From Vulcanimicrobiia bacterium (lineage in GTDB: Bacteria > Vulcanimicrobiota > Vulcanimicrobiia > Vulcanimicrobiales > Vulcanimicrobiaceae), in contig JANWKW010000176.1 of the NCBI GenBank assembly GCA_025451135.1, positions 1 through 14,239 of the forward strand: DNA of 14,239 bases, in the 5' to 3' direction. The notes beneath the pieces were generated by a model. It saw only the letters and a program-made list of their open reading frames with translations. It had not been told where the DNA came from and ran no database searches. Shown here piece after piece: positions 1-5,482 of this stretch (its first letter is position 1; each line of letters begins with the position of its first letter). A program made the translations under genes and the position numbers.

Positions 1-22
1 GTGTCTTAGGACACTAAGACAC
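1..22. promoter_or_regulatory. Perfect inverted repeat, probable operator of the adjacent GntR gene
   Basis: The arms GTGTCTTAG (1-9) and CTAAGACAC (14-22) are exact reverse complements separated by GACA. The repeat ends two bases before the TTG start of the GntR/YtrA-type regulator. Regulators of this family usually bind such dyads to repress their own operon, so autoregulation is the likeliest role (inference). GACAC occurs twice (10-14 and 18-22), so GTGTC at 1-5 could pair with either copy in RNA. The window begins at the repeat, so the promoter and any upstream gene are not visible. Confidence 0.7.
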
Positions 23-24
23 TT

Positions 25-420
25 TTGCGAACGAACGAATTTCAGCTCGACGATCGCTCCTCATTGCCGGTCTACGTGGAGTTGCGAGACCCGAGTCTGC
101 ACGCCTGGGCACGGGGGAGGCTCCGGGGCGGCGACCGGCTCCCGGCGGTACGGACCGTCGCGACCTCGCTGCAGGTCAATCCGAACACCGTCAACCGGGC
201 CTATGCGGAACTCGAGCGCGACGGCGTGCTCGTGGTCGAGCGGGGGCGTGGTACCTACGTCGCCGATCGGGCCAGCGCCTCGCGGGCGCCGCACCGGCAC
301 AAGCTCGTCGAGCTGGCCGAGCGATTCGTCGCTCAGGCGCGCGCGATGGGATTCGACGGGCCGGAGATGCTCAAAGCCGTCGCGACGGCCGTTCGCTCGC
401 TGCGCGGATCCCGGAGGTAA
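25..420 (+). CDS. GntR-family transcriptional regulator, YtrA subfamily
   Basis: A 131-residue DNA-binding repressor-type protein. Residues 6-80 form the GntR winged helix-turn-helix, with the typical LPVYVEL start, GDRLPAVR at 37-43, the recognition region VNPNTVNRAYAELERDG (51-67) and the wing RGRGTYV (73-79). The remaining 50 residues are a short helical tail, as in the YtrA subfamily, not the large FadR or HutC ligand domain. Usual YtrA length is about 120-130 residues. A TAG at 7-9 blocks any longer frame, so TTG at 25 is the only reasonable start. Its sole SD-like sequence, AGGA (8-11), lies 13 nt upstream inside the inverted repeat. Helix 1 is unusual (RDPSLHAWARG, with a proline where most relatives have a polar residue). 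The next gene, a small membrane protein, follows 6 bp after the stop and is probably cotranscribed. Confidence 0.9.
   Translation: MRTNEFQLDDRSSLPVYVELRDPSLHAWARGRLRGGDRLPAVRTVATSLQVNPNTVNRAYAELERDGVLVVERGRGTYVADRASASRAPHRHKLVELAERFVAQARAMGFDGPEMLKAVATAVRSLRGSRR
413..417 (+). promoter_or_regulatory. Ribosome binding site GGAGG for the 40-residue membrane protein
   Basis: GGAGG lies in the last codons of the GntR gene, 9 nt before ATG 427. It is one of the best Shine-Dalgarno sequences in the window and is the main support for calling the short reading frame that follows. Confidence 0.7.
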
Positions 421-426
421 CCTGCT

Positions 427-549
427 ATGGACGCACTCTTGATCGTCGGCGTCGTCGGACTCATCATCCTGGCGCTCAAGCGCTGGGATCAGCGCGCCGC
501 GCTACCCGCGCATCGCCAGCGCCGCGATGCGGGCCGCCTTCCCTGGTGA
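427..549 (+). CDS. Small single-pass membrane protein, unknown function
   Basis: ATG 427 to TGA 547-549 encodes 40 residues. Residues 2-17 are almost entirely hydrophobic (ALLIVGVVGLIILAL from residue 3), then KRWDQR and an arginine-rich tail: one predicted membrane helix with a positively charged, probably cytoplasmic C-terminus. The GGAGG at 413-417 and the 6-bp gap after the GntR stop indicate coupled expression. YtrA-type regulators commonly control downstream membrane proteins or ABC transporters, so a regulated membrane peptide fits, but I do not recognise a family. The last 48 bp overlap the 3' end of the convergent aldehyde dehydrogenase gene on the other strand. It could be the remnant of a longer membrane gene cut short at this junction. 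Confidence 0.55.
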   Translation: MDALLIVGVVGLIILALKRWDQRAALPAHRQRRDAGRLPW

Positions 550-2142
550 CGGCTTAGCCTCGAACGCGCACAGGGCTTCACCGACACGTGCGGCCATGGT
601 GTTGGTGACGAACCACGGCGGCTTCGGGAGCAGCGTGCTTCCGTAGCCGCCGAGGCTTCGCGGAAACGGCGCGAACGGCGCCCGCACGACGCTCTTCAAG
701 CTTCGCGAGAACAGATGGGCGTTGTGCACGACGCCGATCCCCGAGCCGACGTCGTCGGGCGTATGGCCGGGATAGGCGCCCCACGGCGTCTCCGCCAGCA
801 GATAGCCGACCCCGGTCCAGGCGTTCACCGCGACGCAGCCGTAGCGCAGCCCGGCGATCGCGGCATCGAGCTCGTTCGCGAACGCGCGCTCGGTCTTCGG
901 ATGCACGATCAGATTCGCACCGAGCGTCCCGTCCAGCTCGTCGTTCGCGAAGTCGATCGCCGACGCAAGATAGGCCTCGGTCTCACCCGGCAGCGTATGG
1001 AGTCCCAATACGTCGCAGAAGGCCTCGGTCCGCAAGGCCGCGTCGCCGGCGCGCACCAGCACGGTCGCATCGGCGACCGCGGTCCGGCCGGCCGTCAGCG
1101 CGTCGTGGCGCTCGGCGGCACCGGGGTAGTACTGCGGGCGCGGCGCCAGACCGCCCAGGATGCGGCCAAGGTGCGCTAACAGCTTGGGCGTGCCGTCCCA
1201 GTCGGCGGGCAGCACGAGCACTTGCGATGCGATGCAGTTGAAGCCGCCGTTGTGCCGCTTCTGCGTCGCGATGTTCTCGGCTTGAAAGGCGAAGTCGTCA
1301 TCCGTCCAGTCGCCCGGCACCACGATCGTGGGGCTGACGTTGCCGAGTTCGCTGGTGAGCGGCTTGTCCACGCCGGCCGCACGCAGGCCCGCCAGGATCG
1401 CCTCGTGGGTGCGCCGGCTGCCGGTCACGTGGATCTCGTCGATGCGCGGATCGGCGCACAGCTGCGCCCCCAGGTCGGCACCGCCCTCGACGATGCGAAG
1501 GTAGCCCTCGCGGATCAGCGGTGCGAGCGCGACCTCGAAGACGGGTCGCAGATAGGCGTTGACGGGATTCATCTTGAGCGCGCAGACGGCACCGTCGGCG
1601 ACGAGCTTGTAGAGCACGTCCAGCGGCGGGATCGAGGCGATATTTCCAGCTCCGAGCACGAGGGCGACGCGCGGCTGAGGATCGCTCAAGGCGTACCACG
1701 GCCCGAGCGTCTCGGCCAGGTTCGCCGGCGTGACGCCGTCCTGCATCCAGACCTCGGCGCGGACCCCGTGGAGAAGGAGCGCATCGTAGAGCGTCTCCGG
1801 GAAGACGTCGACTACCGTCCGGCCATCGGGACGCCGCCGGACCCGTTTTGCGGGGATCTGCGGGCGTCCGGTGGCCGCGATCTGCTCCAGCGTGCGGATA
1901 TACCGGTTGACGGCGTAGAGCACGGCCCAGGGCCCGGAAATGGCCTCCTCGCCCGCCAGGGACGTGCCTGCGATGCCTTTGGCTTCGGCGGCGACGGCCG
2001 TCCAGCGCGCGGCCACGGCGGCGGTGGCGTCGCGGACCTCGGCCAGGAGCCGGGCCTTTGCCGCGGGCGCAAGCGCGATCCAGCGCACGGCGCCGGCGCG
2101 AAGCGCCTCGAGGTCGGGGTCGAAGGCCGCGGTTTCCGTCAT
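502..2142 (-). CDS. Aldehyde dehydrogenase superfamily protein
   Basis: A 546-residue NAD(P)-dependent aldehyde dehydrogenase-fold enzyme, somewhat longer than the usual ~500. Visible motifs, in order: the Rossmann-type segment LVLGAGNIASIPP (161-173), ALKMNP (188-193), VTGS (239-242), the general-base glutamate in SELGNVSP (E265) and the nucleophilic cysteine in NGGFNCIAS (C303). Both catalytic residues are present, but their surroundings differ from the classical ELGGK and GQxC patterns and they are 38 residues apart rather than about 34. This suggests a divergent branch; the substrate cannot be read from sequence. Acyl-CoA reductase-like activity is an alternative. No clear SD precedes ATG 2142, but a promoter-like -35/-10 pair lies just upstream. 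The gene stands alone, divergent from the small basic protein gene and convergent with the GntR operon. Likely cytosolic (no signal peptide). Confidence 0.85.
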   Translation of the reverse strand: MTETAAFDPDLEALRAGAVRWIALAPAAKARLLAEVRDATAAVAARWTAVAAEAKGIAGTSLAGEEAISGPWAVLYAVNRYIRTLEQIAATGRPQIPAKRVRRRPDGRTVVDVFPETLYDALLLHGVRAEVWMQDGVTPANLAETLGPWYALSDPQPRVALVLGAGNIASIPPLDVLYKLVADGAVCALKMNPVNAYLRPVFEVALAPLIREGYLRIVEGGADLGAQLCADPRIDEIHVTGSRRTHEAILAGLRAAGVDKPLTSELGNVSPTIVVPGDWTDDDFAFQAENIATQKRHNGGFNCIASQVLVLPADWDGTPKLLAHLGRILGGLAPRPQYYPGAAERHDALTAGRTAVADATVLVRAGDAALRTEAFCDVLGLHTLPGETEAYLASAIDFANDELDGTLGANLIVHPKTERAFANELDAAIAGLRYGCVAVNAWTGVGYLLAETPWGAYPGHTPDDVGSGIGVVHNAHLFSRSLKSVVRAPFAPFPRSLGGYGSTLLPKPPWFVTNTMAARVGEALCAFEAKPSPGKAARIAALAMRG

Positions 2143-2191
2143 GCGATGCGCTTGACCGGACCGGGTATACTTCCCTACGGAGGTACCCGCA
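2143..2191. promoter_or_regulatory. Divergent promoter region with a shared palindromic -10
   Basis: The 49 bp between two divergent starts contain GTATAC (2165-2170), which is self-complementary. Read on +, TATACT (2166-2171) lies 20 bp before ATG 2192, with GGAGG (2179-2183) 8 nt from that ATG. Read on -, TATACC (2164-2169) pairs with TTGCGG (2187-2192) at a 17-bp spacer, a good sigma70-like arrangement for the aldehyde dehydrogenase gene; that -35 touches the ATG of the small basic protein gene. On + no good -35 is seen at the right distance (TTGACC at 2152-2157 is too close). These are pattern matches only. Confidence 0.45.
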
Positions 2192-2380
2192 ATGGCGAAG
2201 AAACGCAGACGTCATCGCGAGCCGAACCTCGTACCCCGGCTCGGGCCGGCGACGAACCTGCGACCCGCAGGGGCTCACGACGACAAGAAACTCTACGACC
2301 GCAAGAAGATCAAAGCCGTCCTACGGCGCCAAGCCGAGGACGGCTTTGATAATTCTGCGGTCAGCCGTGGGCAGCGGTGA
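2192..2380 (+). CDS. Small highly basic protein, unknown function
   Basis: A 62-residue protein starting MAKKRRRHREPN, rich in Lys and Arg, with a second charged stretch DDKKLYDRKKIKAVLRR (30-46) that looks helical. There is no signal peptide or membrane segment, and no cysteine pair that would suggest a zinc knuckle. A strong GGAGG 8 nt before ATG and a TATACT further upstream support expression. Such composition suggests nucleic acid or ribosome binding (inference only); I do not recognise a family. Codons 40-53 form one arm, the loop and most of the other arm of a strong hairpin (2309-2350), and the last 20 bp overlap the 3' end of the convergent VOC gene. The tail after residue 52 may therefore be poorly conserved. 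Confidence 0.6.
   Translation: MAKKRRRHREPNLVPRLGPATNLRPAGAHDDKKLYDRKKIKAVLRRQAEDGFDNSAVSRGQR
2309..2350 (-). terminator. Long stem-loop, candidate terminator of the sdh cluster
   Basis: A 13-bp perfect stem (2309-2321 with 2338-2350) continues, after a small internal bulge, into a 4-bp inner stem CGGC/GCCG (2324-2327 with 2333-2336) with a 5-nt loop. On the - strand it begins 11 nt after the VOC stop and is followed by TTTGATCTTCTT, a moderately T-rich tract. It is therefore a plausible intrinsic terminator for the five-gene - strand cluster. On the + strand it lies inside the coding sequence of the small basic protein and is followed by TTTGATAATT, so weak bidirectional function is also possible. 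Confidence 0.55.
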
Positions 2381-2774
2381 TCATCCAGCTGACGCCATAC
2401 TTGTCGTTGACCGTGCCGAACGTGCCGCCCCAGGGGACGGCGCCGAACGGCATCGTGATCTTGCCTCCGTTCGCAAGCGCGTTGAAGTTGCGCTCGCCGT
2501 CCGCGACCGCGTCCATCCCGAGCGAGAGCGAGATCTCGGTCTCGCCGGTCGGCGACGGCGCGCTGCCCGGATGACCGTCCGAGGCCATGAACGAGAAGCC
2601 GTCGCCGGTGAAGGTCGAGTGGATGACCTTGTCTTTCCACGATTCGTCGACGCCGGCGCCCGCGGGCGATTCTCCGAAGCGGTTCACTTCATACGAGCCG
2701 CCGAGCGCGGTCTTGTAGAATTCCAGCGCTTCGTCGCACTTGCCGTAGAAACAGAGATAGGGTTCGAGGCGCAT
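2361..2774 (-). CDS. VOC family protein, PhnB-like (glyoxalase/bleomycin-resistance fold)
   Basis: A 137-residue cytosolic protein of the vicinal oxygen chelate superfamily, PhnB/demethyl-ubiquinone-methyltransferase-like branch. Recognisable features are the opening MRLEPYLCFYGKCDEALEFY with ALGG, the central HSTFTGDGFSFMASDG (52-67) and the C-terminal GGTFGTVNDKYGVSWMI, the usual last strands of the fold. Length is normal for the family (about 135-150). Catalytic chemistry in this branch is poorly defined, and I cannot assign a full metal-binding set or a substrate. AAAGGAG (2780-2786) gives a good ribosome site 5 nt before ATG. It starts only 15 bp after the DsrE-like gene, so it is probably the last gene of the sdh-led transcript, followed by the hairpin at 2309-2350. 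Confidence 0.85.
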   Translation of the reverse strand: MRLEPYLCFYGKCDEALEFYKTALGGSYEVNRFGESPAGAGVDESWKDKVIHSTFTGDGFSFMASDGHPGSAPSPTGETEISLSLGMDAVADGERNFNALANGGKITMPFGAVPWGGTFGTVNDKYGVSWMITAAHG

Positions 2775-2789
2775 GGCGTCTCCTTTACT

Positions 2790-3536
2790 TCAGTCGGTGA
2801 TCGGGTAGAGTCTCCAGCCGTGCTCCTGTGCGAGCTGGACGACCATCGCGCCTGCGGGCACGACGGAGAAGCCGGGCAGCACGTGGGCGGTCCAGTCGTC
2901 CACGATCTGCGGGTGCGAGAGGCCCGACGATGCGACGAACTTGGCGGAGATGCCCGCGATCGCGTTGTGACAGACCAGAAAGCGCGCGCCGCGCGCGAGC
3001 AGCGCGGCCGACGAGTAGTCGTGGTAGACGCCGCTGGGGTCGTTCGGATCGGCACCTAGATCGAGCGGTCCCCAGGCGAGCCGGGTGGGATTCGCGAGTG
3101 CGGTCGCGCCGTTGCGGTCGGTGATCCCGAGCACGTCGCCGATCCGGTACTTCGCCCACGTCGCATCGTCGAGGGCGAATACGACGGGCGCGGCGATCAG
3201 CACCGCCGCCACCGCGAGCGGGGAACGTGCCGGGAGTGGCTGGAGCGAGAACGTATAGGCGTTCCAGGCGTTCGTCATCTTCATGAAAGCCGCGGCTACG
3301 CCCGGTGCGGCGAGCAGACCCGGATCGGTCAGGAACAGCTGCTTGTTCGGCTGGGGGTCGTCGATCACGCGCATCATCGCGGCATGGTCGTATTGCCCGC
3401 GTACGAGCAGCGGCGCGTACGGTCGACCCTCCGGACCGCTATCGGGCGTCGTCGCTCGGGCCGAACCGGCGGCTGCGAGGCCGGCCGCCGCGACGCTCGC
3501 GCCGGCGACGAAAAACGTCTTGCGTGAGAGGCTCAT
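2790..3536 (-). CDS. Exported DsrE/DsrF-like protein with RK-type Tat (or Sec) signal
   Basis: A 248-residue protein with an N-terminal export signal: SRKTFF (4-9), a close variant of the twin-arginine motif, a hydrophobic alanine-rich stretch to about residue 23, and a likely cleavage after SARA (residue 28). The C-terminal third matches the DsrE/DsrF-like fold of sulfur-transfer proteins: ARGARFLVCHNAIAG with the single candidate sulfur-carrying cysteine C189, followed by LPGFSVVPAGAMVVQLAQEHGW (219-240). The middle (82-130) carries the first strands. Canonical cytosolic DsrE proteins are about 110-140 residues; exported relatives of this larger size are known in many bacteria but their function is unclear. 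It lies 33 bp downstream of the HdrB-like SdhE gene and 15 bp upstream of the VOC gene, so it is likely part of the same transcript. The SD is weak. Confidence 0.75.
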   Translation of the reverse strand: MSLSRKTFFVAGASVAAAGLAAAGSARATTPDSGPEGRPYAPLLVRGQYDHAAMMRVIDDPQPNKQLFLTDPGLLAAPGVAAAFMKMTNAWNAYTFSLQPLPARSPLAVAAVLIAAPVVFALDDATWAKYRIGDVLGITDRNGATALANPTRLAWGPLDLGADPNDPSGVYHDYSSAALLARGARFLVCHNAIAGISAKFVASSGLSHPQIVDDWTAHVLPGFSVVPAGAMVVQLAQEHGWRLYPITD

Positions 3537-3569
3537 GCAAGACGTTTCCGAGTCCGGGGCGCGGGTTCC

Positions 3570-4520
3570 TTATGCGATCAGGTCGCGGTCGACAAGGACC
3601 TTGCGGGGGTCGATCAGGTGCTTGTTGAGGCCGAGCGTTTCGGCCGGGACGCCCAGTGCGAATGCGACCAGCTGGGGGAGATGGAAGGTCGGCAGATCGG
3701 TGCGGCCCCAGCGGGCGGCGGCGTCCTGTTGGTAGCCGTCGAGCGCGAGGTGGCAGAGCGGGCACGGCGTCAGCACGGCTTCGGCGCCGTGGTCCTGGGC
3801 CATGCGCATGTTCTGGCCGACCATGTCGGCGGCGACGTTGTCCTTCTCGAGCTGGATGTGAAAACCGCAGCAGCGCGTCTTGCCGGCGTAGTCGACGGCC
3901 TCGCCGCCGATCGCCTCGATCACGTCCTCGAGCGAGTGCGGATTGCGGGCCGACTCCCAGCCGTTGACGGCCTCGGGGCGGATGATGTGGCAGCCGTAGA
4001 ACGGAGCGACCTTGAGTCCGTTGAGCGGACGCACGACCATCGACTTGAGCTTGTCGAGCCCGATGTCGTCGATCAGCAGCCAGAGCAGGTGTCGGACCAC
4101 GATGTGGCCTTCGTACTTGGCGCCGAACTTGCCCAGGATCGAATTGGCCTGCGCCATGTGCTCTTCGCTCTCGAGCAGTTCTTTGTTGGCGGCCCGCATG
4201 TGGCCGGTGCAGGTCGAGCAGATCGTGATCACGTCGTCGAGACCGAGCGCCTCGGCCTGGGCGTAGGTGCGGGCGTTGAGCACCCGGGCCACGTCGCGGT
4301 TGACGTCGTTCACGACCGACGCGCCGCAGCACGACGCCGCGGTCAGCTCGATCAGCTCGATGCCGAGCTTGTCGGCCAGCAGCATGGTCGAGTTGAACAG
4401 CTCCTTGCACGACTCTTTGGCGACGCAGCCGGGGAAGAAGCCGTAGCGCTTGGTCTGGGACGAGCGCGTGCGGACGTGCGACGAGAGGGGCTGTTCTTCG
4501 GGGAGCAGAGTGGTCGACAT
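3570..4520 (-). CDS. sdhE: SdhE/HdrB-like CCG-domain subunit of anchorless succinate dehydrogenase/fumarate reductase
   Basis: A 316-residue protein with two complete cysteine-rich CCG domains. Domain 1 uses C32, C64-C65, C101 and C104 (CX31CCX35CXXC); domain 2 uses C177, C217-C218, C253 and C256 (CX39CCX34CXXC). This signature binds non-cubane [4Fe-4S] clusters in heterodisulfide reductase subunit B. In type E succinate:quinone or menaquinol:fumarate reductases it replaces the SdhC/SdhD membrane anchor and handles quinone at the membrane surface. There are no transmembrane helices, consistent with that role. The name sdhE here means this subunit, not the small flavinylation factor with the same symbol. 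Its ATG overlaps the sdhB stop by one base (TAATG), giving translational coupling. A stand-alone HdrB is less likely given sdhA and sdhB directly upstream. Confidence 0.88.
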   Translation of the reverse strand: MSTTLLPEEQPLSSHVRTRSSQTKRYGFFPGCVAKESCKELFNSTMLLADKLGIELIELTAASCCGASVVNDVNRDVARVLNARTYAQAEALGLDDVITICSTCTGHMRAANKELLESEEHMAQANSILGKFGAKYEGHIVVRHLLWLLIDDIGLDKLKSMVVRPLNGLKVAPFYGCHIIRPEAVNGWESARNPHSLEDVIEAIGGEAVDYAGKTRCCGFHIQLEKDNVAADMVGQNMRMAQDHGAEAVLTPCPLCHLALDGYQQDAAARWGRTDLPTFHLPQLVAFALGVPAETLGLNKHLIDPRKVLVDRDLIA

Positions 4521-5479
4521 TACGCTACCGGTACCTCGAGGGAGTCGATGATGGTGCGGACTTCATCGACCTTGGGGATGGGTTTCATGAAGATCGGCGG
4601 GAGTTTGCCCTTCGAGGCCATGCGCAGTCCGAGCGGCGCGACCTTGAGTAAGCCGATGATGTTGAAGCGGCCGACCGTGCCTTGGATCAGCTCGGTCTCG
4701 GCGAGCATGCCGGTCTGTTTGATGGTCTTGACGACGGTCAGCGCGTGGCGTGGGCCGCGTTCGTTCATCATCACGCGTTCGCTGATGGCGGCGCGCTTGA
4801 CGTCGATGATGCGGTCGTTCGGGTCGACGTGCTTGGGGCAGTACGAGCAGGCGTAGCAATGCGCGCACAGCCACAGGTAGTCTTCCGAGATCTGGGCGAT
4901 GCGCTCCTTACGTTCGCCGTCGCGGACGTCTTCGATGAAGCGGTACGCGTACGCGATCGCGGCCGGGCCGGCGAACGCCGGGTCGACGCTGACGACCGGG
5001 CAGAGCGCGTAGCAGGTCGCGCACATGATGCAGTTGGCGACCTGGACGAGCTTGTGCATGTCGTCCGGACTGACGCGCCGCTCGGTCGCGTGTGCGCTGT
5101 CGGCGTCCTTGGGCTGGAGGTAGGGCTTGAGGCGCGTGTACTTGTCCCAGAACGGGTCCATGTGCACGACCATGTCCTTCATCGGCTGGAAGTTCGGCAT
5201 CGGGTCGATCTTGACCGTGCCGGTCTCGTCCATGACCGTGTTGCAGGGCGTCTTGCAGGCCAGGCCCGTGATGCCGTTGACGTTCATCGAGCACGAACCG
5301 CAGATCGCGGAGCGGCACGAGCGGCGGAACGAGATCGAACCGTCGACCTCGGCCTTGGCGTGTTCGAGGGCGTCGAGGACGGTGGTCGTCTCGGGGATGT
5401 CGACCACGACCTTGTCGCGGTGCGGAACCGTGTCGACGGCTTCGTCGAAGCGGAAGATGTCGAGCGTGATCTTAGCCAT
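4520..5479 (-). CDS. sdhB: Succinate dehydrogenase/fumarate reductase iron-sulfur subunit
   Basis: A 319-residue electron-transfer subunit. The N-terminal plant-type ferredoxin domain has its [2Fe-2S] ligands C55, C60, C63 and C75 in SCRSAICGSC...LAC. The C-terminal domain has CIMCATCYALCP (C150, C153, C156, C160) and CAHCYACSYCP (C205, C208, C211, C214). Classical SdhB has C-x5-C-x3-CP at the second site and a [3Fe-4S] centre; here C208 fills the position normally held by a non-cysteine residue, so two [4Fe-4S] clusters are predicted, as reported for archaeal type E enzymes. About 80 residues follow beyond the usual end (from ~240), resembling HdrC-like tails. It starts 3 bp after the sdhA stop with GAGGTAAGG (5492-5500) upstream, and overlaps sdhE by one base. 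It passes electrons between the SdhA flavin and the CCG subunit. Confidence 0.93.
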   Translation of the reverse strand: MAKITLDIFRFDEAVDTVPHRDKVVVDIPETTTVLDALEHAKAEVDGSISFRRSCRSAICGSCSMNVNGITGLACKTPCNTVMDETGTVKIDPMPNFQPMKDMVVHMDPFWDKYTRLKPYLQPKDADSAHATERRVSPDDMHKLVQVANCIMCATCYALCPVVSVDPAFAGPAAIAYAYRFIEDVRDGERKERIAQISEDYLWLCAHCYACSYCPKHVDPNDRIIDVKRAAISERVMMNERGPRHALTVVKTIKQTGMLAETELIQGTVGRFNIIGLLKVAPLGLRMASKGKLPPIFMKPIPKVDEVRTIIDSLEVPVA

Positions 5480-5482
5480 GGT

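Noticed and set aside
2152..2171. TTGACC and TATACT as a classical promoter for the small basic protein
   Set aside because: Only 8 bp separate the two hexamers, far from the 16-18 bp needed.
1222..2349. A 375-codon + strand frame opposite the aldehyde dehydrogenase gene
   Set aside because: No recognisable domain and it runs through the start of the small basic protein gene; the aldehyde dehydrogenase frame carries the catalytic motifs.
3570..4520. Reading the CCG protein as part of a heterodisulfide reductase or lactate-utilisation (LutA) complex
   Set aside because: It is translationally coupled to sdhB and sdhA, and no HdrA, HdrC or LutB/C gene is present in the window.
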